From: Patiria miniata
Taxonomy: Eukaryota > Echinodermata > Asteroidea > Valvatida > Asterinidae
Assembly (NCBI RefSeq): GCF_015706575.1
Contig: NW_024037064.1
Coordinates: 6,735,606-6,799,605, forward strand
Reading direction: 5' to 3'
DNA length: 64,000 nt
Shown: in pieces, positions 56,201 to 64,000 of the stretch
Position numbering within the stretch: position 1 is the stretch's first letter
How the letters are laid out: every line of letters begins with the position of its first letter
Position numbers and translations under genes: made by a program
The notes under the pieces: model-generated
Databases searched by the model: none
Seen by the model: only the letters and a program-made list of their open reading frames with translations
What the model was told of the DNA's origin: nothing

Positions 56201-59200
56201 GTCCCGACTGTGCATTTATGTGCACAAAGAGTGGGGCTGATATTCCTCTTAATACAAAATTTTGATATAACAAACAATTTGGCTAGGTCCGAACGAGTTT
56301 GTATTAACGAGACTAGACTGTATTGGCTTAGCTGAATTTTCGACAGGTTAGTTTTAAATAATGTGCTTCAGAATGATTGCATTGTTCCTTGACTCTACAC
56401 AAACGCATTATTTATCCCGCGCCTAGTTCTGTTCTTGTCAAAATAATCCCGGCATGAACTGGTTAAATTACAAATTAACCCTAACCTTTCAATACATTTT
56501 GACAAAAAATCTGCTGAACGCACCAACATGCAACACTTGTTAAAACGAGTAGCCTGCTCAGTGTAGAAAGATACTTCAGGTCAAAAATCACAAGACCAAA
56601 TGGCCTCAGAGTCTGTGGTCCCCCAATGCAGCAGGATACCACTCTGGCATTGTTCAATGGGACTAGCTCTCACTGTTACAGAATTGGCCGTTTATGCACT
56701 GGCTCAATGCAGCAAGGTTCTGGACTTTTACACCTGATGCACTGTGTTGCGTCTGGCAGGGTAAGAATTAAAATAAAGCAAATGTAACCTCCTGCAGCGG
56801 TTGCATTCGCCAGTGATGACTCGGATTGCTGGGTGATGACACTAGGATCTGTCACGACGGCTGAGGTGGGGAAGTATGTAAATCTCGTCTCACCGGCAGG
56901 GGCGTCTGAAGTCGGACTCTCCCCATTACTAAATGGACTTTGGATGACCTAAGTCAAAAAGAAAAATTACGAACACAAATATGTAAAAACAAGACAAGCC
57001 TAACCTAGTAAACACAAAGTTCTATTCAATGGATTCAGAATGGCTATTTACGCATGTCTTTTCATGCATATGGTTTACACAATGAGCTCGATTTAGAGTA
57101 TCCATTGGCATTACAGAGTAATCCTATACAACAGCACTGCCCAGCTCACAAGTTACAGCCAAAAAGTCTGAGCAGTTAGTGAGAAAGATTCAAACACTAG
57201 GCTTGGCCTCTGAGACCATAACAATTTAACGCTGTGCAAAAAACCATGACACACTTTTTGTAAATACCTTAAACAGGTGAATGATAATTGAATTTCACTA
57301 CCCTATACCGGTAGCTACCCCACTATCTACTATCAACCCAAATCAGTGAAAACTATTGAGGAAATTGACCTGATGTATCAGCATTTTAGTTGACTGGCCT
57401 TAGGGTGGAGTGGGTGTTTATATGATTGATAATTCATGAATCATCATGTGACTATGATCTGACAGGAATCTGTCAATCAAATCCCGAGATTAATACTTCC
57501 TCTATTAGCGCAGTCACTAATCCACTGGGATCATATTCATATTTATATCATAGAATCATATTGATCCACATAATCTATAGTTGGGTCGGACTAACTAAAG
57601 AGTGGTGTATTCTGACTAGTCTGGGATCTTGAAATGAGTACTGAGATAGGCTTCGAAATGTCTACAACTTCATTGGGTGTTGGTGGGGATGTTGGTTGGG
57701 GTGGATGGGAATGGTGTGGGTAATAGTCTGGGGGCTAGACGTTGTTAAGGTTTGATACGTGATAACCCTCCGCTGCGATAACCCGCTGCCGCGAGAGGGC
57801 GCTATCACGACCAACCAATATCACAATAGCACAAAAGTCTTGCTGCTTCTTTTACACTACTGGTGGTTCAGAACTACGAATAAAATGTTTTGAACGCTGC
57901 ATGTTAGGCCAAACAGGTGCGTGCATTACACAACCGATACAAATTTCCCCAGATGTTGTTCTCACGGGTTCGTGGGTGATATTGGTTGGTCGTGATAGCG
58001 CCCTCTCGCGGCGGCAGGTTATATCGTGGTGGCGGGTTATCGCGTATCAAACCGTAACAACGTCTAGACCCTAAACTACGTGGGGAATGGGGGTTGGGAA
58101 TGGGGGTGGGGTGGGGAGTGGGGTGGGGAATGGGGGTGTGGCTGTCATAAACAGGATCATGAGCTAGGCATTCATGGGGTTTGGGTCGTACCTGAGTGAC
58201 AGCTTGTCCACCTTGCGGGAACGATGTCGTAGTGACCACATTTACTGCCGATGAACTGTTAGTAGCGTCAGGGTCCACCTGAACCACTCGATACGTTACT
58301 TGGCTCTGACCGTTACTGTCAGTCCGAAATTGGTACTTCAGGAGGAATTAGCAGGATTATAAGTTAGAAAGGAATAGGCCATATTATTATCCATACGCCC
58401 TCAAGCTTGTCTGAAGGTTGATTTAAGTACATGTTTGCAACACTCAGGCATATCAGGAGTGACTAGGCTGAAAGATTAAGCATAGTAGTCAGTTGGAATG
58501 ACTCCAAGAATTCATTAAAGGAAGTTATTAGATAATTTTTTAAAGAGACAATTTCTATAAAAAATATTTTGTAATATCCAATTATAAAAAAAAGGTAGTA
58601 GGTACTTACATGAATGTTTTCAGCTCCAAAGGCAGCCGAGTTGGCAATGACTGAGGGGTCTTCAGACCCAGAGCCAATCTCCCCTGTAAAGAATTACAAA
58701 CATGAAACAGTCATCTATCAAGTAAACAAGCATACATGAAACAGTTGTCTGTATTTTAAAATTTATGGTCATTTTGGTCTGACCAAACCACAATTTTCAA
58801 AGAATCTCCAAATAGTGTTAGGTCTGAACAATCAGGAAGAATGCTGTTTCTTTCAGCAAAACTTTTTCCAAAAAAAAAAGTCTTGCTCCATCAGAACAAG
58901 CTGGTTGACATTTCAGCAAATTTGAAAATAAAACACACATACATGTAAAGTCTCTCCTCACTGCAACTTTTACCTCAGCAAAAAAATATTGATTTACTTT
59001 ACATCAGCATAACACTCTTGCAATTAAATGTATACTATAATAAAAATAAATAATAATAAAATGCTAAAGCGCTTTTAACGCAGATCAAAGCACTGTACAA
59101 AATTACAAATAAACAAGAAAAAACAAGAAAAAGTTAATGCAAGAATAACTCAAGAAAACCATAATTTGCAAAGTTTTACAAGTAACTCTTTGATTAAAGG

Positions 59201-60247
59201 GAATATACAACATTTGCAAGCATAAAAAACTACCAAACTATCACAAAATACCTAACTGGACTGTTAGCGAATGACAGTCTAAAGCATCCTGTAAAATCAT
59301 GGCACCTGGCGTGCTGACATTTTCAAGAAAAGTGGTATTTTTGCATCAATTTCCAACGTTGGTCGGCCGACCAGTGTTGGAAAAAAATGTGGTTTTTTTT
59401 CAAATACTGCTCCGATTTATCATATTTAGTTAGTCTCCATTTTCTTTGCAATCGATTACACACCTGTGAATGGGTACAAGCCAGCTAGACTGATTCCCTC
59501 ACTTAACAACTTTCCGACATCTATAAATTGCTCAATTTCTTCGTTAGTGGGGTCAGGGAACCAGACTACAAGAACATGATTGTTTTTCTTGGTTTTTCCA
59601 GCATCTACGAACCCAAAACGTCAAACCAGTCTGTGTAACAATATTTGCTACAAAATACTTTCCCCCCAATCCATCCATTTCTGAAAATTACAGCAAAAAA
59701 CAAAAGTTGTACATTCCCTTTAATGAAAGCAGGCAAAAAATTAAATCAAACAAACTTACCATCGTCTTTCCCTTGAAGATCTTGATCACTCTTTTCTTGT
59801 CCGCTAAAAAAAATGAGAAAAAAAAAAATCCTAAAATATTTCTATTTACCATTGTTTACTCCTTTAATGTTGCACTAAAACAATAACAAGTTCAGCCTCC
59901 TGCATCTAACAGAATCCAACAGAATCCAACAGTTCACATCTATTTCTTTAACAAGAAAATGGCTACTATCACTGCTGTTGGATATTGTTGAATACGCTAC
60001 CTGAATGGAATGAAGTATCGAAATGTTTCACAAAATACCCGCCCTTTCTCAAGCAAACTCAAACTCCAAAGCATGCTGCAATTGAAGTACCTTCAATGAA
60101 CATCATTTGTTTTTTTGTAAACAGTGTGGTATACTTTAACAATTAGGCCTACCACAATGTTGCCAAAACCACGTTGTCCCATTACGATGCAAGAATATAG
60201 CCCTACAAATAAATTTACCTGTTAATCTCATTGTTCACTGCCATCAT
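53224..60247 (-). CDS. USF: Upstream stimulatory factor (bHLH-leucine zipper transcription factor)
   Basis: USF binds CACGTG E-boxes as a dimer in the nucleus. Coding exons (minus strand) are 60247-60219, 59803-59760, 58683-58610, 58335-58192, 56948-56789, 55294-55207, 54410-54260 and 53448-53224. Phases agree (915 nt, 304 aa plus stop, against about 310 for human USF1). Start MMAVNNEIN has two in-frame ATGs, at 60247 and 60244. The USF-specific region shows YQFRTDSNGQSQVTYRVVQV and then TRFTYFPTSAVV and GQFYVMMSPQDVLQGATQR, as in vertebrate USF. The basic region is THNEVERRRRDKINNWIVKL, with the His, Glu and Arg that contact the E-box. Helix 2 is QSKGGILSKTCDYIVDLR. The zipper is LRQQVEELKNENTLLKAQL. 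The vertebrate USF1 and USF2 paralogues appear to be equally related, so a 1/2 suffix is not given. The acceptor of the last exon has CAGCAG, so one Gln could be gained or lost by tandem-acceptor splicing. Confidence 0.95.
53497..54051. mobile_element. TTAA-ended foldback MITE (family T3), copy in USF intron
   Basis: TTAA lies at both ends (53497-53500, 54048-54051). It shares ATCATTTGCAGCTATCCAAA, AAACTCCCTGTGAA and CATCAGGTTAGTTGTT with the copies at 47444-47963 and 8140-8449. It fills most of the last USF intron. Confidence 0.65.
54815..54995 (+). mobile_element. tRNA-derived SINE (third family), copy 2
   Basis: The head is CATTGAGTGGTAAGATGTCT with B-box GGTTTGAGTCCCACCCGAG. The tail is CACTGGGTATACAGTGTATA and AACTAATATTAAA. 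It is diverged from 16950-17160. It lies in a USF intron, antisense. Confidence 0.65.
55600..55999. mobile_element. nested pogo/Tigger-like MITE, 400 bp
   Basis: The ends are CAGTGGAACGTCACTATACC and the complement GGCGTTCCACTG. The subterminal CGAACA.. / ..TGTTCG resembles pogo/Tigger termini. Open frames across it (for example 55703-56092) look non-coding. The TA target duplication is imperfect at the left (TG). Confidence 0.6.
56135..56320. mobile_element. nested pogo/mariner-like MITE, 186 bp
   Basis: CAGTCGACTCTTGTTAGTAT at the left and its complement (TAACGAGACTAGACTG) at the right, with TA directly outside each end (56133-56134 and 56321-56322). The interior has TTATAACAAAC and GATATAACAAAC. 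Confidence 0.7.
57732..58070. mobile_element. foldback MITE, ~95-bp arms, with mirrored GCGCCCTCT motifs
   Basis: The left arm (CTAGACGTTGTTAAGGTTTG, CGTGATAACC, AGAGGGCGCTATCACGACCA) and right arm (TGGTTGGTCGTGATAGCGCC, TATCAAACCGTAACAACGTC, TAG) are reverse complements. The core is about 130 bp. It sits in the USF intron, about 120 bp from the donor of the 58192 exon. Confidence 0.8.
59194..59723 (+). mobile_element. TTAA-flanked MITE (family T1), copy e
   Basis: It is complete, with TTAAAGGGAATATACAACAT at the left and TGTACATTCCCTTTAA at the right. The internal palindrome is TTGGTCGGCCGACCAG. It lies only 37 bp from the donor of USF coding exon 2 (59760). Confidence 0.8.
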
Positions 60248-61056
60248 AGCAAACAGATTCTTTTTTCTCATAGAAGAAAAAGTTGTAGACCACAGTAAGA
60301 CCACTACAAGACTGGTGTAAAAGTAACACCCAAAAACTGAAGCCTCAGAGATATCTCAAGATAACATTATTCACTTGTAAAAGAAACTGTTTTAAGATCT
60401 CATCTAATAAGTTCACAAATCGTTTCAGAGACTTTGTTGGACTTTCGACACGAATATTTAAAACATGCATGCTTCGTTAGCCCAACGTGACTAAAAATCT
60501 ATTTATAAATGCCCACTCATATTTGTTTCTATTTTAAAAAACAGACAGAACAAGTCACACAGCACAAAGACACTGACCTATTTAATGCTGAAAAAACTTC
60601 AGCAAGTGAAAATCTTTTACAAAAAGGCCATTGGCTAAAAGAAGCATCTTCACCAACACCCCTCCAGCATAATTGATGTGTCAGTTTTCAGGCACCTGAT
60701 TGGTTGATTCTTAGCATTTGTAACTTTGGGATGAATCATTGTGGTGGAGGAGGGGTGGATAGGTGAGTAATCTAATAAGGCAGTGTGATGGGGGCAGGAA
60801 GTGATACATGTTGTGTTGCCGACAGTAACGTGCACCTGACGTTACGTTGCACACATGTGACTCTGATCAGACTGGGACTATAATCCCAAAGAGCACAAAC
60901 TATAAATAACCCCGTCCAAAGAAACCTTTGCAGCGACTCTTTGTTTATCACTTAACCAAGAGTTCAAAATTCCTTGAACAATTTGACATCCATTCAATAC
61001 AGAAAGAAAAAAGACATACAATATTACAATCTATTCTCACTATAATCATATTTAAG
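60248..61056. other. USF upstream region
   Basis: This is presumably 5' UTR and promoter of USF. E-box-type words occur (CACATGTG at about 60852, CACCTG at about 60834), and a CTATAAATA-like run lies at about 60900-60908. I could not fix a transcription start. A short run ending in an AG (TTTTTCTTCTATGAG, minus strand) about 25 bases before the first ATG could be an acceptor for a non-coding first exon. Confidence 0.35.
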
Positions 61057-62235
61057 GCATGCAATCCTTGGAGGGATGACCACTGCCTCAATCCTGCAAA
61101 ATCCTCCAGCAATAACTGTTTGCATGTTGAGGCAGAGCCAGTGACATTCTGGAGCAGTGCGGAGGATTTCAAGTATAAGGCCGGAAAAAAATTACTTCTG
61201 CTTCCAATTACATGGCTTTCAAAAATAGGGTCGGTCGGTCAGAATTTTTAATTCTTTTGGCCAATTTTTGTTATGCAGATTGAATGGGGCATTCAATTAT
61301 ATGCGAAGTTTTAGCCTGAACTATTTCCACTGTACTACGAAGGCTAAAATGGTCACAAAAAAGTGAATAAAACCTACCTTAATTACAGTCAATATATTTA
61401 CGTTTGATAATTCTTAAAAAAATGATGGAAAATTCAGGTCGTTATATTCGCACCATATGCACAACACTAGTCAAGACGGGAAGCTGGCCAAAACTCCGAA
61501 GTGTGTGATGCACTGTGCATGTGTGGCGCGTGGCCAACAGACTTCGTTTTTACGGTCAAAAATTTTGGGAAACACGCTGCATGTATAACTCCAAATACGA
61601 GTTCCAAAAATGTTCTTTCTCTATCGGTGTTTTCTTGGCATTTTTACGATGTCGAATCCGACCAGGTGACAGTGCATCGGCCTGCAATATAGTGCTAGCG
61701 CTATCGATCGCATAGCCATGACAGACTAGTTACCGCATTTTCATCATGTCGTCACTGCATTGAGCTAGGTCATGTAGGTTTACGCACGTGATTATAGTCA
61801 CCGTGACATCGAATTGCGAAGTAGTTATATCGCGAAGCCAATTTGTAAAAATAACGGAGGTTTCTTTTGAAAAAATAGCGAATGTAAGTAAAAAAACAAA
61901 TGAATACAGGCATTTTTTTGATGCAAAAGGGTTGTTGAGAGGTATTTTGTGAAGACAGAAAAGACAACAAGTTTGTACTTTTATTTATTCAATCAATTTT
62001 TTTTTGAGGGGGGGGGGGATTGCCGATAAGATTTTTAGGGTCGCAGCCTTAAAATAGGGTCGGTCGGGTAACCGGAAGCAGAAGTATTATTTTTGTTGGC
62101 CTAATCTAGGCCTAAATTCATGCACGGCTGAGCAGAAACAACACAAGGTCCAGCCTTAGACCTTGACAATTAAAGTGCATCCTCCAAAAGCCTCCAAAAT
62201 CAGCCACACATTTTTGCCATATAGCCTCAACCCTG
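61057..62235 (-). repeat. dispersed repeat R6, second copy, split by an insertion
   Basis: The two parts (61057-61178 and 62102-62235) together are the reverse complement of 31700-31990 (GCAATCCTTGGAGGGATGAC, GCAGTGCGGAGGATTTCAAG, then AGGCCTAAATTCATGCACGG). The interruption is the TIR element at 61179-62101. Confidence 0.75.
61179..62101. mobile_element. PIF/Harbinger-like MITE, copy H5, 923 bp
   Basis: It starts GGCCGGAAAAAAATTACTTC and ends with the complement type (GAAGTATTATTTTTGTTGGC, C). TAA is duplicated at both sides (61176-61178 and 62102-62104), and the uninterrupted site at 31846-31862 has TAA once. The inner repeats include CTGCTTCC / GGAAGCAG and ATAGGGTCGGTCGG at both ends in opposite places. 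No transposase frame is seen. Confidence 0.8.
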
Positions 62236-62252
62236 CAAAACTTCATACTTTT

Positions 62253-62400
62253 TGTTCATACATCATCTCAATAAGGGTCAGTCATTCCAAAAATGTTGAA
62301 AAGACATGAATCTTGGACTCAGAAACATTCCCAATTTTGTTAGGAAATACTTTAAAAAAAATTCTTGACTCTCCATAGACTTTGAACACAACCACTGAAG
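62253..62400 (+). repeat. dispersed repeat segment S1, second copy
   Basis: It matches 31130-31260 and adjoins the R6 copy, but in the opposite relative order and orientation to the 31-kb locus. Confidence 0.5.
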
Positions 62401-63202
62401 TGGCTATGGATACATGTACTATGGCGTATGGTGCGCACATGTTGGACGCGACGCTGGAGACCAAGGCCAGCAGACTGCAACTTCGCGATTGTCAATCCCG
62501 TCTGCATAGTGCAGTACACGATACAGTACACTTCATGTGTATGGGCATTCTGTGTGCCGGTGTTATAGGCAAATCGGACTCCTTTTCCCTATTAATTATT
62601 GGTCAATCCCTCGCATGTGACCAGTCACTCTCCCAATTATCATACTTACGCATGCGCAATACTACCAACGAATCCATTTTTCATGGAGTCCGATATTCAC
62701 ACTACACCTGCATGCACAGCATTGGTTTTTCCCCCTTGGGTTTCCTCCATTCCATTCGGCATTAATAATAATACCCAGCGCTGCTTCTATCGCTTAATCT
62801 GATTGGTCCTTTGATTGTGGCACTCAATGAGTCAACCAATGGAAACTTTCTGGCAAGATCCACATGCATTTCTGCGCATACGCATTGTTCTCGATTTTTT
62901 TTCAGGATCAAGTTGAGTAGGCCTTCTAATTGATATTTTCACTTAATAATAACATTTTACTGATTTGCCTGAAACTGTTAGATGGATCCCATCATGGAGG
63001 AATAAGCACATTTCGTTGCATGTTTATTTTTATTTAAACAATGAACTGGATGCCGATGTGTGTCAGATTTTCAACGGTTGAATGGGATCTGATAGTGGTC
63101 TGCTATCCATGCCGTTGTCGTCACGTGTCGGACCCACTGTCATGACTGTCGTGTTCTACATGTAGACTCGTGCCTTTCGTGGTACGGCGCACAGCGGCAT
63201 CT
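62401..63202. other. no recognisable gene
   Basis: Open frames up to 127 codons (62382-62765) have no recognisable domain, and the codon pattern looks random. I see nothing else here up to the start of the terminal palindrome. Confidence 0.4.
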
Positions 63203-64000
63203 AGCCCCACTAGTGTGGCCGTCGGTATGCTGCGCTGAACCTCTGGCCACACACCGTGGTACCGCGCGCTACTGAGGACGAAGTTTTCATAAAATCTGCG
63301 GTCCGTTTCTTACATTCTCAGTTTCTTACTTTCTTATGGTTGTATTCTATGATGTCTCACCTATCACTTCTGGGATGCTTAGGTCTAATGATGTTCCATT
63401 TTCCGAGATATTCTTCAATCTTTCTGGAGCCCATATGCACTCGTGAAACGTCTGGTGATGGCAGCCATTTTGAATGGGACAAGAGATGACCTCAAGCTGT
63501 GACGTCGCGTTTATGCAAATTGCTTGTCGAGCGCGCGAGGGCGCGAGTTGCGAATGCGACGGCTGTTTCCTGTACCATGTATTTATCGTCAGGGGGCCAC
63601 GTGCACCGATCTCTATTCAGGATCTACGGCACAGGAAACAGCCGTCGCATTTGCAACTCGCGCCCTCGCGCGCTCGACAAGCAATTTGCATAAACGCGAC
63701 GTCACAGCTTGAGGTCATCTCTTGTCACATTAAAAATGGCTGCCATCACCAGACGTTTCACGAGTGCATATGGGCTCCAGAAAGATTGAAGAATATCTCG
63801 GAAAATGGAACATCATTAGACCTAAGCATCCCAGAAGTGATAGGTGAAACATCATAGAATACAACCATAAGAAAGTAAGAAACTGAGAATGTAAGAAACG
63901 GACCGCAGATTTTATGAAACTTCGTCCTCAGTAGCGCGCGGTACCACGGTGTGTGGCCAGAGGTTCAGCGCAGCATACCGACGGCCACACTAGTGGGGCT
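63203..64000. repeat. near-perfect palindrome, ~371-bp arms, cut by the window end
   Basis: Bases 63203-63573 and 63630-64000 are reverse complements with only a few substitutions and one-base indels, around a 56-bp loop (63574-63629). Base 64000 still pairs with 63203, so the arms extend past the window. Arm sequence includes GAGGGCGCGAGTTG, TGACGTCGCGTTTATGCAAA and a run of TTTCTTA repeats. The open frames in it arise from the fold. Confidence 0.95.

Larger units (their letters stand above)
55456..56467. mobile_element. TTAA-flanked TIR transposon containing two nested elements
   Basis: The ends are TTAACCAGTTC..GGGATTATTTTGAC and its complement (GTCAAAATAATCCC..GAACTGGTTAA), about 31 bp each, with TTAA at both ends. 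No transposase is visible. Two pogo/Tigger-like elements (55600-55999 and 56135-56320) lie inside. The shorter relative at 22478-22700 lacks the first insertion. Confidence 0.75.

Noticed and set aside
63474-63857. 127-codon frame as a protein
   Set aside because: It spans the centre of the terminal palindrome and its sequence is dictated by the fold.
1-64000. LTR retroelement or endogenous virus
   Set aside because: No long direct terminal repeats and no reverse transcriptase, integrase, capsid or envelope motifs were seen in any frame. The mobile DNA found is SINEs and non-coding DNA transposons, plus one doubtful ORF fragment at 13580-13801.

Overview
This is animal nuclear DNA with spliced genes, GT-AG introns, tRNA-derived SINEs and many MITEs. 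The protein sequences and the non-vertebrate repeat landscape suggest a marine invertebrate deuterostome, most likely an echinoderm such as a sea star. That species-level guess is inference. No bacterial, organellar, CRISPR or intact retroviral content was found.

Three multi-exon genes all lie on the minus strand, head to tail. (1) HYOU1 (GRP170, the large ER-lumen Hsp70) has coding sequence at 4742-25934 in 21 coding exons whose phases all agree (1209 codons plus stop). A probable non-coding 5' exon ends at 27707, and an ERSE-like promoter element sits at 27909-27927. (2) A nuclear IkappaB protein resembling IkappaB-zeta (NFKBIZ) lies at 35069-48395 in 8 coding exons (1073 codons). One giant exon (40059-42399) encodes a long low-complexity N-terminal half, and the ankyrin repeats follow in small exons. 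Two NF-kappaB-consensus sites lie at or upstream of its start. (3) A USF-type bHLH-leucine-zipper transcription factor lies at 53224-60247 in 8 coding exons (304 codons). The three proteins belong to ER folding stress, NF-kappaB feedback and E-box transcription. Nothing in the sequence shows that they work as one unit.

Most of the remainder is mobile DNA and its remnants: at least four SINE groups; a TTAA-flanked MITE with internal hairpins (five copies); a full-length palindromic MITE (about five copies); PIF/Harbinger-like MITEs with TWA target duplications and GGCC ends (five copies); a second TTAA foldback family (three copies); pogo/Tigger-like, hAT-like and other foldback elements; and two TIR elements that carry a tRNA-like module.

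Region by region: 1-4741 is downstream of HYOU1 and holds repeats only. 4742-27.9 kb is HYOU1, with introns full of MITEs. 28.46-30.75 kb is a 61-bp satellite with an 11-mer higher-order unit, bounded by matching palindromes. 31-35 kb is intergenic or 3' flank. 35-48.4 kb is the IkappaB gene. 49-53.2 kb is repeat-rich intergenic DNA. 53.2-60.3 kb is USF. 61-62.4 kb holds a nested MITE whose empty site is present elsewhere in the window. 63.2 kb to the end is a near-perfect palindrome with arms of about 371 bp, cut by the window edge.

The most unusual signals are the palindrome-bounded satellite, the terminal palindrome, the tRNA-carrying TIR elements, and a 9-mer (GCGCCCTCT, which matches the core of the CTCF consensus) that recurs about 13 times and sits in several unrelated repeat families.
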